A stretch of 64,000 nt of DNA from Leptolyngbya sp. FACHB-8 (GTDB taxonomy: Bacteria; Cyanobacteriota; Cyanobacteriia; Elainellales; Elainellaceae), in contig NZ_JACJOO010000019.1 in NCBI RefSeq assembly GCF_014695575.1, positions 62,001 through 126,000 of the forward strand. The letters are read 5' to 3'. Numbering within the stretch: the stretch's first letter is position 1; each line of letters begins with the position of its first letter. The translations under genes and the position numbers were made by a program. This document shows, piece after piece, positions 18,967 through 28,624 of this stretch. The notes beneath the pieces are model-generated. The model did not search any database and had not been told where the DNA came from. It saw nothing but the letters and a program-made list of their open reading frames with translations.

Positions 18967-19569
18967 TTAAATCTCGTAGTGCCAGTGCTTCGACTCTTGC
19001 GCTAATACTAACTGACGGGATAAACGGTAAATCAAACCTTCCTCTTCAAAGCGCCCTAGTAGGCGGGTAACCGTAACCCGGGTCAAGCCGCAGAGGTCGG
19101 CTAAATCTTGATGGGTCAACCGCACATTGATCAAGCAACCCCGCTCGATTTGCTGACCAAAGCGACAGGCCAACCACTTCAAAACTCCTTGTAGCACTGC
19201 ATCAGCCCGTCGATTGGCACGAATGAGTAGCAATGCTTCAGTTTGCTGCCAATAACTCAGCAGTACATCTGCTGGAGGTTGCCATTCTGTTGCAGTAATG
19301 GGTTCTACCTGAACGCTGGAGATTGTTTCGATAATCAACGGTTGCGCCATCGAGAGTGGCTCACCGACTACGTCACCCGCGCCCCAAATACCCAGGGTAA
19401 CAACGCTGCCATCCTCTAAATAACAGATAGACCGAACGACACCTGACTTGATCAACCAGTACAGATCCTTCTTAAGGGGCAACGATGTTCGGCTAGAGAA
19501 CATCTTGCTTGGCGCAGCGACGGGCAACGAAAGAATTGGGTTGGCTTGTGTTTCAGTCAATGCGCTCAT
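18967..19569 (-). CDS. Crp/Fnr family transcriptional regulator (CysR-like candidate)
   Basis: About 200 residues: an N-terminal cyclic-nucleotide-binding-type beta barrel without an obvious cAMP pocket, then a Crp-type winged helix (about 140-195) with LTHQDLADLCGLTRVTVTRL as recognition helix-turn-helix. Cyanobacterial CysR, a Crp-family protein needed for responses to sulfate limitation, has this size and build. Its position 0.7 kb upstream of, and divergent from, a TauD/AtsK-type dioxygenase gene at the edge of the sulfur block supports a sulfur role, but orthology is inference. The ATG at 19569 is preferred; a longer frame from 19641 adds 24 residues with no family character. Confidence 0.82.
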   Translation of the reverse strand: MSALTETQANPILSLPVAAPSKMFSSRTSLPLKKDLYWLIKSGVVRSICYLEDGSVVTLGIWGAGDVVGEPLSMAQPLIIETISSVQVEPITATEWQPPADVLLSYWQQTEALLLIRANRRADAVLQGVLKWLACRFGQQIERGCLINVRLTHQDLADLCGLTRVTVTRLLGRFEEEGLIYRLSRQLVLAQESKHWHYEI

Positions 19570-20281
19570 TCTGGTTAGCCTATATCTGGTTGGGGTAAGC
19601 CTATTTCTGCCTATGATGGCATATAACAAAACAAAGTTCAATCAAGATTGTATTCAAATTGAATTGCAATGCAACTGAAATTAAGATGATCGTAAATAAG
19701 CGGCCTGGCGCACTTTGTGCGCAAAAACAATACGTTTAGCTAAATAGGCCTGGCGTAAAAGACTTGGATCTCTGGTTTTTCTAAAATGGTCGTAAAACTA
19801 TTTCTTGCTTTTCTTAAATCAGTGTGATAATTTGCACAGGAATCCTCTAAATACTGAAAGTCAATCGACTTATAGGGGATTCAGGTTTTTCCAGGTTTCT
19901 TCTGATAGCTGTAAACTTTCTAGGATGCTCAGTAAAAACCTAAATGACATCTCTTGCTCCAGCCATACTTTTATGCGCAAGCGCGTATTAACGATGGCAA
20001 TCTAGCTCGCCGCTTACGCTACTCACCATTCTCAAACTGGCTAGAAAGTTGTCTGGTTATAGAAATCTGGTGGAGTAGAACTGCCTGGAATGGTGAGGCT
20101 CATGGCGAAGCAGTGATATACGGGGTAAAGCAACTTTTTTCAGAAGTGGAAGTATTGGGTACTCGTTTCTTCGGCTGCAACCTATTGCCTTAATGAGCCA
20201 GACCCGCTAGTTAACCAAAACATTTGGTTAATCAGTTTAGCCAGAGTTTGGCTAGCTTTTTCCTTTGGAGGCTGTGTACTT
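19570..20281. promoter_or_regulatory. Divergent intergenic region between the Crp-like regulator and the dioxygenase
   Basis: About 710 bases without a supported gene. It must carry the promoters of both divergent genes. The word GGCCTGGCG occurs twice, near 19701 and 19749. No binding site can be named with confidence. GGAGG at about 20265 precedes the dioxygenase start. Confidence 0.4.
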
Positions 20282-21193
20282 ATGAGCTTTTCATCCTTCG
20301 ATACTAAGCAATTGACCGGTCGTATCGGAGCCGAAATTTTAGGGCTGAATCTGAGCGCTAACCTTAGTGATGAAGTCATTGCTGAAATTCGTGAGGCTCT
20401 GGTCCGTTACAAGGTGATTTTCTTTCGTAACCAAACCCTAGATGGGCCAGGGCAAATTGCCTTTGCTCGTCGATTTGGTGAATTGACGAAAGGCCATCCC
20501 ACTCTGCCCACGGTTACGGATCAACCCGAGATCCTTGACCTTGACTATGGGCGTACCGCAACCCGCGCCAACAATTGGCATACAGACGTGACCTTTGTGG
20601 ATCGGCCGCCCCTAGGTTCTATCTTGCGTACCCTTGAGCTTCCGTCTACCGGAGGCGATACCTTGTGGGCGAATACTGTTGCCGCTTATCAAGATTTGCC
20701 TGCTCCCCTACGGGCACTGGCCGATCAACTTTGGGCTGTTCATACCAATGACTACGACTATATAGAGACTGCCAGTACGCTCTCAGAAGCAGAAGCCAGC
20801 GAGTATCACAAAACATTTATTTCAACCCTTTATGAAACCCTTCATCCGGTCGTGCGGGTGCATCCAGAGTCGGGTGAGCGTGGCCTGTTTATTGGTGGGT
20901 TTGCCCAGAAAATTCAGGGTTTCTCAAGTAGTGAATCAGCAGACCTGCTTCGGATGTTTCAAAGCTATGTGACGCGCCCTGAAAATACAGTGCGCTGGCA
21001 TTGGCAACTGGGGGATGTAGCTTTCTGGGATAACCGCTCGACGCAGCATTATGCTACCTATGATTATGACGGGCAATTGCGGCGGGTACAACGGGTGACC
21101 ATTGCAGGCGACGTTCCGTTTGGCATTGATGGCAAGCGTAGCCATGCTATCAAAGGCAACTCTGCGGCTTATACTCCATCTGTTGCAACATAA
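20282..21193 (+). CDS. TauD/TfdA family 2-oxoglutarate dioxygenase, AtsK-like
   Basis: 303 residues, close to the family length. The iron ligands are visible: His100 and Asp102 in NNWHTDVTF and His256 in NRSTQHYATYDY, with Arg267/Arg271 for 2-oxoglutarate. The tail RVTIAGDVPFGIDG and the GGDTLWANT segment resemble the alkylsulfatase AtsK more than taurine dioxygenase TauD, so the substrate may be alkyl sulfate esters; taurine or other sulfonates remain possible. The reaction hydroxylates the carbon next to the sulfur group, releasing sulfate or sulfite and an aldehyde. The protein has no cysteine and one internal methionine. A GGAGG lies upstream. Confidence 0.9.
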   Translation: MSFSSFDTKQLTGRIGAEILGLNLSANLSDEVIAEIREALVRYKVIFFRNQTLDGPGQIAFARRFGELTKGHPTLPTVTDQPEILDLDYGRTATRANNWHTDVTFVDRPPLGSILRTLELPSTGGDTLWANTVAAYQDLPAPLRALADQLWAVHTNDYDYIETASTLSEAEASEYHKTFISTLYETLHPVVRVHPESGERGLFIGGFAQKIQGFSSSESADLLRMFQSYVTRPENTVRWHWQLGDVAFWDNRSTQHYATYDYDGQLRRVQRVTIAGDVPFGIDGKRSHAIKGNSAAYTPSVAT

Positions 21194-21290
21194 TTCACCT
21201 TGTCCTGGATATTGATGTTCCGTGGGCAAAGCGTACGGAACATCAACTTCTCTAAAAAGTTCTAAGGAGGTTTCCAACAATGAAATTACC

Positions 21291-21343
21291 CCCAGGATGT
21301 TGGTGCTTTGCCCGCGAAGCGGGCAAAGCACCAACATCCTGGG
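21291..21343. repeat. Perfect 25-bp-arm hairpin with GAA tip, plus flanking hairpins
   Basis: Arms 21291-21315 and 21319-21343 pair perfectly around GAA. A smaller hairpin (arms 21212-21223 and 21235-21246) lies closer to the dioxygenase stop, and AGGAGGTTT (about 21265) can pair with AAACCTCCT (about 21360), enclosing the perfect hairpin. Another hairpin, TTTGTTGTAAG against CTTACAACAAA, follows near 21400-21445. The rest of 21194-21882 shows no supported gene. Confidence 0.7.
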
Positions 21344-21882
21344 TAGATTCTTATGCAGAAACCTCCTAAAACACATGAGTGCTGTTTTGGGTGTGTAGGT
21401 GTTTGTTGTAAGAAGGGTGCTCAGTTCCCCTCTTACAACAAACATCTATCCTCAGTAGATCGCAAATTCTCTCAAAATCCAACAAAAAGGCACGCTTCAC
21501 ACGCCTCTTCTTTGGGTTTTGGGTGCTTTAAGCTGCAAAGCGCTCAAAGCACCCGTTTGTGATCTACTGCTCCTGGGATTTGGAAAAGAACCTCTATGTT
21601 AAACTCCGCCTCACTTCAAGAGAGGGAGATGTGAGTAAAGCTTATACCTCCCCCTCCGGATGTTTAGAGTTGTTGACCGAAAGAGCGATCGCTCCGACAA
21701 CGAACTGAGACTTGCGGACAAAGTCTAGACTCCATCGTAAGATTTCTTGCTTTTGATGCAAATTTCAAATGATTTACAATGCAATTTTGCATAAAATTTA
21801 AAGCAATGCAAATCTATATCTGCTCTATTTTGATGCCTGGAATGATAAAATCCGGTAAATACGTCGAGTTGTCGTAGATTTA

Positions 21883-22362
21883 ATGAATGAGTTGCCCAAA
21901 ATTGGTAAATTAGGCTCAACTGAGCCTAATTCCCTTAGCGTCGGTTATCCTTCCCTGCTAAAACGCTTGCGGGGTAGCTTCTTCTTTGTGGTAGGGTATT
22001 TGCTTTCGCCCCTCTCCTGGTGGAATGACATTTTTTTCAATCTGCCGGTCGCTTATGGAGTGGGTTGCTTAGTGAGCATCTTTTTCCCTCATCTATTCTT
22101 GCCAGCGGCGATCGCAGGCTACTGGCTCTCCAATGTTTTAGGCATCCTATTAATGCAAATGGGCCTTATCGATGTGGTGCAAGGGGAGGCAAAAGAACGC
22201 AATTTTAAGAAGGAATTGCTGACGGGTGTAGCCTCTTCGACGGTCTACACCCTTTTTATTTTGGGCCTCATCCACTTCCACATTTTGGAAACCCCACAGT
22301 TCGCTTTTGAGAATGGCGGGTTGGATCTAAAGGCATGGCTACCGTTTTGGGGCGATCGATAA
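21883..22362 (+). CDS. Conserved-looking membrane protein of unknown function
   Basis: 159 residues with about four hydrophobic segments: SFFFVVGYLLSPL, GVGCLVSIFFPHLFL, AIAGYWLSNVLGILL and SSTVYTLFILGLIHF. There is no signal peptide cleavage site and no family I recognise. It lies 120 bases upstream of a TSUP permease gene on the same strand and may be co-transcribed with it and the PAP2 gene. Confidence 0.6.
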   Translation: MNELPKIGKLGSTEPNSLSVGYPSLLKRLRGSFFFVVGYLLSPLSWWNDIFFNLPVAYGVGCLVSIFFPHLFLPAAIAGYWLSNVLGILLMQMGLIDVVQGEAKERNFKKELLTGVASSTVYTLFILGLIHFHILETPQFAFENGGLDLKAWLPFWGDR

Positions 22363-22482
22363 CTTCTATCTCTACTTCTTGTTTGTGCCTCTAGCTTTCT
22401 CTTCGTAATGTGCCAATTCCTGTAAGCCGTTGAATATCGCGTTAGTAGGAGTTGGTCATCAACCGTTCACCCTTCCCACCCC

Positions 22483-23277
22483 ATGAACTATCTGCTCCTT
22501 TCCTCACTCAGTTTTATCGTTGGTATCGTGGTTGGGCTGACCGGTATTGGCGGAGCCTCTCTCATTACACCCATGCTAATTCTGGTGTTTCAGGTACCGC
22601 CCTCTGTTGCCATTAGCTCTGACGTGGTAGCTGCAACCTTAATGAAGGTGGTTGGAGGCATCAAGCACTGGCGGCAGCAGACTCTGGATATCCCCTCGGT
22701 TAAATGGTTGGCTTTTGGGAGTGTACCTGGTTCTTTGATAGGGGTTGGGCTGTTGCATAGGTTACGGCAGTCAGGCTTTAATCTGGATGCGATTTTACTG
22801 CGCTTACTTGGCTTCGCCATTTTAATGATTACTCTGGTGGCCCTGGTGCAGTTAATTCTGAAGATGATAGCTCCGTCTCTACGGCTCCCCACTTTACCCA
22901 AGCTAGATTTGCAGACTGGTAAGGGTCGGGTGATCGCTATCTTCATTGGAGCCATCCTCGGCTGTATTGTGGGCATGACCAGTGTTTCATCGGGTTCCAT
23001 GTTTGCCCTCGTGCTGATTGCCCTGTTCCAGTTGAATGCTCAGAAGTTGGTCGGTACCGATTTGACCCAGGCCGCTATCTTGCTGAGCGTGACCTCTCTG
23101 GGGCATCTGACTCTGGGTACTGTGGATTGGAACATTGTCATTCCGATTTGGGTTGGCTCTATCCCCGGTGTGCTTTTAGGAGCAAAGCTATGCCAAATCG
23201 CTCCTCAGAGGGTGTTACGATTTGCGATTTACGTCATTTTAGTAATGGTGAGTTGGAAACTGGCCCATACCGCATGA
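22483..23277 (+). CDS. TSUP (TauE/SafE) family permease
   Basis: 264 residues, eight hydrophobic segments in two half-repeats. Signatures are VGLTGIGGASLITPML near the start and VGMTSVSSGSMFALVLIAL in the middle. It is expected to move sulfite, sulfonate-derived or related anions across the cytoplasmic membrane. Its stop overlaps the ATG of the next gene by four bases (ATGA), so the two are translationally coupled. Confidence 0.9.
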   Translation: MNYLLLSSLSFIVGIVVGLTGIGGASLITPMLILVFQVPPSVAISSDVVAATLMKVVGGIKHWRQQTLDIPSVKWLAFGSVPGSLIGVGLLHRLRQSGFNLDAILLRLLGFAILMITLVALVQLILKMIAPSLRLPTLPKLDLQTGKGRVIAIFIGAILGCIVGMTSVSSGSMFALVLIALFQLNAQKLVGTDLTQAAILLSVTSLGHLTLGTVDWNIVIPIWVGSIPGVLLGAKLCQIAPQRVLRFAIYVILVMVSWKLAHTA

Positions 23278-23975
23278 CTCGTTTGACAAGTTTCTCCAAA
23301 TTTCTCAAGCTCTGGTTTCAGGCGAACGGGCGATCGCTCCTCTACCTGATTTTGGGAGTCTACATTCCGCTGCAAATCTTCGCGGTACTGGCCCTTAAAA
23401 TATGGGGTCTTGAAGGTGGATTATCCTGGGATGTGACATTGATTACGGCTATCCATCAATCCGCTGATGCAAGTCTAGATCGGGCGGCTTCATGGCTCAC
23501 TCATTTGGGATCGGCAAAAATTGTTGCACCGTTTACCCTAACCCTGGTGCCTATCTTGGTGGTGCAGAAGCGGTGGCGATCGCTCATCTACCTCGTCATG
23601 ACCTTGGGAGGCGGAGGTGCTTTGAATGTGGTTGCCAAAACGATATGGCGACGTGCCCGCCCGAGTCTCTGGGAAGGAAGCTATCCGATACCCTCTGATT
23701 TTTCTTTTCCTAGCGGCCATGCTATGACGAGCTTTCTTCTGGTCACAGCTCTGACAATTTTGACCTGGAAGACTCGTTGGAACCCGTTGGTCATCATTTT
23801 AGGGGTGGTTTACGTAGTGACGATTGCGTGGACTCGGGTTTACCTTGGGGTGCATTACCCCAGCGATATTGTGGCGGGTTGGATGCTGGCTCTGGCATGG
23901 GCGATCGGTATTAGTGTGCTGGTAAAACCGATGCTGTCTCCTTCTAAAGTCAAGGGGGAGGCACCCCATCATTAA
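23274..23975 (+). CDS. PAP2 superfamily membrane phosphatase
   Basis: 233 residues and about six hydrophobic helices. The three PAP2 phosphatase motifs are present: KTIWRRARPS, FPSGHAM and TRVYLGVHYPSDI, giving the catalytic His pair and the phosphate-binding Arg residues. Typical substrates are phosphatidic acid, undecaprenyl diphosphate or other lipid phosphates. It starts at 23274 inside the stop of the TSUP gene; a longer frame upstream only reads through that gene. The functional link to TSUP is unclear. Confidence 0.9.
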   Translation: MTRLTSFSKFLKLWFQANGRSLLYLILGVYIPLQIFAVLALKIWGLEGGLSWDVTLITAIHQSADASLDRAASWLTHLGSAKIVAPFTLTLVPILVVQKRWRSLIYLVMTLGGGGALNVVAKTIWRRARPSLWEGSYPIPSDFSFPSGHAMTSFLLVTALTILTWKTRWNPLVIILGVVYVVTIAWTRVYLGVHYPSDIVAGWMLALAWAIGISVLVKPMLSPSKVKGEAPHH

Positions 23976-24048
23976 TTAGGGATGTTAATGGCTGTATTGG
24001 ATGAAGCATGACATTTTTTGCCTAGCACGTAGATGCTTTTGATAATGT

Positions 24049-24180
24049 CAGCAATTCTCAGTATGGAATCAGGTCCAAAAGCCGCTTACCGAAGGCAAGC
24101 GGCTTTTGGGCTTCAAAGCCAAGATTGCGCACCCGTCGGGCGCGCAATCTTGGCTTTGAAGCTCATAATGAGAACTGCTG
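24049..24180 (+). mobile_element. 132-bp miniature element, family B copy 1
   Basis: The ends are CAGCAATTCTCA and TGAGAACTGCTG (12-bp terminal inverted repeat, one mismatch). Inside are two tandem hairpins. It is flanked by TGATAATGT (24040-24048) and TGATTATGT (24181-24189), a 9-bp target duplication with one difference. Copies 2 and 3 are at 32446-32577 and 34769-34900, all exactly 132 bp. Confidence 0.85.
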
Positions 24181-24380
24181 TGATTATGTAAAATATCCTG
24201 ACACTGAAATTACTTTGTGCACACTTAAGAAATACGTCTAAACTAATAAAAAGAACAGAGCTAAATAAATACAACCGTCTCATCTCGTTGTAAAACGTTT
24301 TTCTGGCTCAAAGATTAGCCTTTCAACCGGGTTCTTGGAGATTTGATATTAGCTGTCAAAAGCGATAAGTAGATCAACTC

Positions 24381-24457
24381 AATTAAGCATAAAATCCTCA
24401 AAGGCTGTGCCACCTGTTTTGCAGGCGGCACAGCTTTTGGAGATTTTATGCTTAATT
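24381..24457. repeat. Long imperfect hairpin upstream of the APC permease
   Basis: AATTAAGCATAAAATC at the left pairs with GATTTTATGCTTAATT at the right. The arms (24381-24416 and 24422-24457) continue through AAAGGCTGTGCC against GGCACAGCTTT with a few mismatches. A shortened relative sits at about 17812-17865 (CATAAAATCC, then GGCTACGCC and GGCGTAGCT). With family B copy 1 it fills most of 23976-24536. Confidence 0.65.
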
Positions 24458-24536
24458 TCGCCCACTTACTGATTAGACCATTTACAGTAATAGAGCTGTG
24501 TTCTAGCTATAAGCTCTCTCAATGAGGAGTAGGGGT

Positions 24537-26480
24537 ATGGGTCGCACGATCAACTCAAATAGTAACTACCGTAAATTGATGCGTTGGTTGTTTGAGGAAG
24601 ATAGGCATACCAAGGAAGGCCCCTACCCCAAAGAGCATTCACATCCAACTCATATTTGGTGGCAGGTCATGTGCCTGACAGGGGTTGATTATTTTTCAAC
24701 ATTGGGCTATCAGCCTGGTATTGCAGCCCTGGCGGCAGGTTCTCTTTCCCCACTAGCGACTTTAATTCTGGTGCTCTTGACCCTATTTGGCGCACTCCCG
24801 ATCTATCGGCAGATCGCGGCTCAAAGTCCTCGTGGGGAAGGTTCAATTGCCATGCTGGAGCATCTCCTTCCCTGGTGGCAAGGGAAGTTTTTTGTCCTGT
24901 GTTTATTGGGGTTTGTTGCGACAGATTTCATTATTACCATGACGCTTTCAGCCGCGGATGCTACCGCTCATATTCTTGAAAATCCTCTGGCACCAAGCTT
25001 TCTGGAGGGGCAGGCGATCGCCATCACCCTCGTTCTCATTACCTTACTGGGAGCTGTATTTCTCAAAGGATTTCAGGAGGCGATCGGCTTGGCCGTTTTC
25101 CTGGTCGGTGTGTACTTATTGCTCAATCTCATCACAATCGGGGTGGGTGTGTCCCACATCCTGTCACAACCTGCTGTCATTACAGACTGGCAGCATGCTC
25201 TGCTGACCAGCCATAGTAATCCGTTAACCATGATAGGGATAGCTGTTCTGCTATTTCCAAAACTGGCTCTTGGCTTGTCGGGTTTCGAAACGGGGGTTGT
25301 CGTGATGCCGTTGGTTAGAGGAAGCGGCAGTGATACGGAGGAATACCCAACAGGACGTATCCGCAATACTCGAAAGTTACTGACTACAGCGGCACTCATT
25401 ATGAGTTTTTTCCTGCTGAGCAGTAGCCTGGTGACTACACTACTGATTCCACCCGCAGAATTTAAAACAGGTGGTGAGGCCAGTGGTCGTGCTCTAGCCT
25501 ATATTGCCCACCATTACCTGGGAAGCGCTTTTGGTACAATCTATGACTTGAGCACGATCGCCATTCTATGGTTTGCAGGCGCTTCTGCGATGGCGGGATT
25601 GTTAAACATTGTGCCCCGCTACTTACCTCGATATGGCATGGCACCAAACTGGACACGAGCAACGCGACCGCTCGTTTTGGTCTACACTACTATTGCTTTT
25701 GTTGTCACCATCCTTTTCAAGGCAAACGTAGAAGCACAGGGAGGAGCTTACGCTACAGGAGTATTGGTACTCATGACTTCTGCGGCATTAGCGGTAACGT
25801 TATCATCTCGTCGCCAGAATGCACGACGAGCGGCCTTGACTTATAGTGCAATTACCTTAGTTTTTGTTTATACAACGATTACCAATATTATTGAGCGACC
25901 TGAAGGGATTAGAATTGCGGGCTTTTTCATTGGAACGATTGTTGTTACCTCTCTGGTTTCACGGGTATGGCGATCAACCGAGTTGCGGGTGGAACAGGTC
26001 GATATGGATGAAACGGCTCGCTGCTTTATTGCCGAAGCAAGCCAAAACACAATACGGTTGATTGCTAATCGCCTGAATGCTGGGGATGAGGATGAATATT
26101 CCTTTAAGGAGAAGGAAGTACGGGAAGACAATCATATTCCAGCCACAGAGCCTGTTCTATTTCTAGAAATTCAGATTGCTGACGCATCCGATTTTGCAGA
26201 GGTTATCCGGGTTAGGGGTGTTACGGTTGGAGAATATCGTATTTTGCGAGCTGAGAGTGCTTCGGTTCCCAATGCGATCGCCGCCATTCTCCTCTATGCT
26301 CGCGACCAAACTGGTCAATTGCCTCATGCCTATTTTGGTTGGGTAGAAGGCAATCCCATTCAATACTTGTTGCGCTTCATTTTGTTTGGAGAAGGAGATA
26401 TTGCGGTTGTGACCCGCGAAGTGCTGCGAAAAGCTGAACCCGATCCTGAATTGCGACCTGCAATTCATGTTGGAGGCTAA
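24537..26480 (+). CDS. APC superfamily amino acid/organocation permease
   Basis: About 647 residues: an N-terminal basic region, about twelve hydrophobic helices (residues 40-480) and a soluble tail of about 150 residues. [16 protein letters not shown] in helix 1 has the unwound Gly-rich pattern of APC transporters, and [17 protein letters not shown] is a second landmark. The soluble tail is an addition of unknown role. GAGGAG at 24525-24530 supports the ATG at 24537 instead of 24522. The substrate cannot be read from sequence; an amino acid or thiol is possible in this sulfur context. Confidence 0.85.
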   Translation: MGRTINSNSNYRKLMRWLFEEDRHTKEGPYPKEHSHPTHIWWQVMCLTGVDYFSTLGYQPGIAALAAGSLSPLATLILVLLTLFGALPIYRQIAAQSPRGEGSIAMLEHLLPWWQGKFFVLCLLGFVATDFIITMTLSAADATAHILENPLAPSFLEGQAIAITLVLITLLGAVFLKGFQEAIGLAVFLVGVYLLLNLITIGVGVSHILSQPAVITDWQHALLTSHSNPLTMIGIAVLLFPKLALGLSGFETGVVVMPLVRGSGSDTEEYPTGRIRNTRKLLTTAALIMSFFLLSSSLVTTLLIPPAEFKTGGEASGRALAYIAHHYLGSAFGTIYDLSTIAILWFAGASAMAGLLNIVPRYLPRYGMAPNWTRATRPLVLVYTTIAFVVTILFKANVEAQGGAYATGVLVLMTSAALAVTLSSRRQNARRAALTYSAITLVFVYTTITNIIERPEGIRIAGFFIGTIVVTSLVSRVWRSTELRVEQVDMDETARCFIAEASQNTIRLIANRLNAGDEDEYSFKEKEVREDNHIPATEPVLFLEIQIADASDFAEVIRVRGVTVGEYRILRAESASVPNAIAAILLYARDQTGQLPHAYFGWVEGNPIQYLLRFILFGEGDIAVVTREVLRKAEPDPELRPAIHVGG

Positions 26481-26516
26481 CAATTGTGCCATGTTAAACG
26501 CTATTCAAAACGTTGC

Positions 26517-27008
26517 CTAAATATATGCCCCTAATAAGCTATAGATGAGGCCACTCATCACTAGAGACGTGATCAGAAGATATTTGAAGTCGCGCTTTGA
26601 GATAAAAAATAGCAGTGACAAGACAACGCGAAGAACAGGGGTCGCGATTAGAATGAGTAACCCAAACTGAATCATCCCTCGTCCCCGACCGGATAAAACG
26701 GCGTCTACAATGCCGGAAGGGTTGCAAAATGCTGCAGGTTCACCATGAAAAATTTGATAATCAACGGGTTCCATTCCATGGCGGATTAAGTAGAGAATGC
26801 CACCCAGGAAGACAGTAATACTGGCGAGCCATACGCCATAGCGCAATAGGTTACTAATCCACAACCCCAATTTTTGGTCGCGCGATCGCCCTTCCACTGG
26901 TACGGCTGGGTAATCCTGACAGCTTACTGACAGGTCCGCAATCACGTCGGAGGAGGAAGGCTTGAGTGCTACGGAAATGCTCTGAACTTGATCTAGGGGG
27001 GGATTCAT
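26517..27008 (-). CDS. DUF1634 membrane protein paired with TSUP permease
   Basis: About 163 residues: a 55-residue soluble start, then three hydrophobic segments with LLRYGVWLASITVFLGGILY, RGMIQFGLLILIATPVLRVV and YLLITSLVMSGLIYSLL. This is the DUF1634 pattern, and DUF1634 genes are usually next to TSUP permeases, as here. GGAGGAG overlaps the stop of the TSUP gene and sits 7 bases before the ATG at 27008. It is probably an accessory subunit of the permease. It is the last gene of a six-gene operon. Confidence 0.85.
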   Translation of the reverse strand: MNPPLDQVQSISVALKPSSSDVIADLSVSCQDYPAVPVEGRSRDQKLGLWISNLLRYGVWLASITVFLGGILYLIRHGMEPVDYQIFHGEPAAFCNPSGIVDAVLSGRGRGMIQFGLLILIATPVLRVVLSLLFFISKRDFKYLLITSLVMSGLIYSLLGAYI

Positions 27009-27010
27009 CG

Positions 27011-27961
27011 TCACACTCCTCCGAACGCGTTATAAACCATCTTGAAGGACATCACAACCAAAACAACACTAAAGACGACCCGCAATACACTTACCTTCGT
27101 CCCCATCAATACTTTCGCTCCCAACAGGGCTCCCGGAAATACCCCTAGCATGACGGGCATTGCAAGACCCGGATCAATATAGCCCCGAGACAGGTAAACT
27201 CCAGCAGATACGGCAGCGGTGACCCCAATGGTGAAGCTACTGGTGGTCGTCGATACCTTGAAGGGGAGCCGCATGACCTGATCCATGGCCAAAACTTTGA
27301 GCGCACCGGAGCCGATACCCAGCAGCCCCGATAGTACCCCTGCCACAGACATGAGACTGAAGCCCAGAGGAACAGAATACACTTGATAAGCCATTTGCCC
27401 ATCTGGCGTTGGATAGGTACTACTAAGCTGCAACTCATCAGTGAGGGGATCCGCAGCCTGATCCGCGATCGCTTCCTCACGCGACTGTTGGGCCAGATAA
27501 GCAGAGTACAGCAGCACGATCGCTAACACCAGGGTCAAGAGCTTAACGGATATCATCGTGGCTAGCATGGCCCCAACGATCGCGCCGATGGTTGTTGCGA
27601 CTTCCAGAAACATGCCCAACCGCAAGTTGGTATACCCTTGCCGAATGTAAGTTGCTGCAGCTCCACAGGAGGTGGCAATGACGGAAACCAAGGATGCACC
27701 TATGGCATAGCGAATATCTACCCCAAATACAGAGGTCAACAATGGCACGATTACCACGCCGCCCCCCAATCCGGTGAGGGCTCCCAGAAACCCTGCCAGG
27801 AACGACCCCACCCATACTAATAAAGAGAACTCTAGAACGTTCAGATGCCAACTCCTGGGTAATAAATCTAATTTTCTTGGAGGATTGCCGAAATGGGTAT
27901 GTTTGACAACACTCTTTAACAGTCTGTAGACGGTTTTAGCCACCGGGTGTCTTGCAGACAC
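27011..27961 (-). CDS. TSUP (TauE/SafE) family permease
   Basis: The open frame is 316 residues; eight hydrophobic segments follow a non-membrane start. Signatures are LTGLGGGVVIVPLL and LLGIGSGALKVLAMDQV. The true start is uncertain: the GTG at 27961 lies inside a hairpin (27938-27970), and AGGAG with 7-base spacing precedes a CTG about 40 codons downstream. The segment before LLVWVGSFLAGFLGAL may thus not be translated. Its stop lies in the ribosome binding site of the DUF1634 gene, which indicates coupling. Confidence 0.85.
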   Translation of the reverse strand: MSARHPVAKTVYRLLKSVVKHTHFGNPPRKLDLLPRSWHLNVLEFSLLVWVGSFLAGFLGALTGLGGGVVIVPLLTSVFGVDIRYAIGASLVSVIATSCGAAATYIRQGYTNLRLGMFLEVATTIGAIVGAMLATMISVKLLTLVLAIVLLYSAYLAQQSREEAIADQAADPLTDELQLSSTYPTPDGQMAYQVYSVPLGFSLMSVAGVLSGLLGIGSGALKVLAMDQVMRLPFKVSTTTSSFTIGVTAAVSAGVYLSRGYIDPGLAMPVMLGVFPGALLGAKVLMGTKVSVLRVVFSVVLVVMSFKMVYNAFGGV

Positions 27962-27970
27962 CCGGTGGCT
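27938..27970. terminator. Perfect 14-bp-arm hairpin between two operon genes
   Basis: Arms 27938-27951 and 27957-27970 pair perfectly around TTGCA. On the plus strand it is followed by TCGTTTTT, so as a terminator it would work for plus-strand transcripts. On the minus strand no T-run follows, so it would not stop the operon and may instead stabilise or process the mRNA. Confidence 0.55.
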
Positions 27971-27976
27971 TCGTTT

Positions 27977-28591
27977 TTAATCTAACGGTGCTGCAGGAAT
28001 CGTAGCCAAATCAGCCTGTGCCAGATCGGGAATTTCCCAATTCACATCACCAGCCTTGAAAACACCAGCCGGGGGAACATTCAGTTCAATGACGCCCGTA
28101 TCAGGATTTTCGTTTAAAACCAGCTGAGTACCACTGAGGACTTTGACGGCGGCAGCACGGCCTGCATCTAAACCATCCACTTTGGCATCGTTAGGCACGT
28201 ACAGGCCACTGCAAGCCCAATCATCATCCGTTTCTTCGCCTGCGGGCAGGAGATAGAGAACCTGCTCAAATTGGGAGGTGGATTTCTTGCCAGGAGTGCC
28301 GTAGACGGCAACGGGTTGGGTCGTATCATTCCGGCAAATGGTATCTTTGCCGGTTTCCATGATGTATTTCTGGTATTGCAAGGTAGTAATTTTTTGATCT
28401 GCATCTGCCAGGGTTATGCCTTTGGGAAGGGTATTCGTTTCCTTGGCCTGGAGCAGATTGGTGAGGGCGTTGGTGATCTCAACGTAGTCTGGATTTTCCG
28501 TCAGAGGAGGGCGATCGGCGAGGGCCGGACGCACTACCAGTAAGTTGACGAAACAGAGAAGGGCAATCAGTAAAACTTTGAGAACTTTCAT
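27977..28591 (-). CDS. Secreted protein of unknown function
   Basis: About 204 residues. It opens with a clear signal peptide (MKVLKVLLIALLCFVNLLVV, cleavage after RPALA). The mature part has two cysteines (in DTICRND and DWACSGL) that could form a disulfide, and no internal repeats. I do not recognise the family. AAGGA 7 bases before the ATG at 28591 favours this start over a GTG at 28606. Its place in an operon of transporters suggests a periplasmic binding or sensing role, which is inference. Confidence 0.72.
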   Translation of the reverse strand: MKVLKVLLIALLCFVNLLVVRPALADRPPLTENPDYVEITNALTNLLQAKETNTLPKGITLADADQKITTLQYQKYIMETGKDTICRNDTTQPVAVYGTPGKKSTSQFEQVLYLLPAGEETDDDWACSGLYVPNDAKVDGLDAGRAAAVKVLSGTQLVLNENPDTGVIELNVPPAGVFKAGDVNWEIPDLAQADLATIPAAPLD

Positions 28592-28624
28592 CACAGTTTC
28601 CTTCACTACAACAGAACAGAATAA

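Noticed and set aside
20282-21193. Firm assignment as taurine dioxygenase tauD
   Set aside because: The C-terminal segment resembles alkylsulfatase AtsK more than TauD, so only the family is named.
21281-21370. A 29-codon frame (MKLPPGCWCFAREAGK...) with AAGGAGG 8 bases upstream
   Set aside because: The coding part is mostly the two arms of a perfect palindrome, and the AAGGAGG pairs with a CCTCCT at its end, so the apparent ribosome site is explained by nested inverted repeats.
23127-23273. An upstream extension of the PAP2 gene
   Set aside because: This part overlaps the end of the TSUP gene in another frame; the ATGA overlap at 23274 is the natural start.
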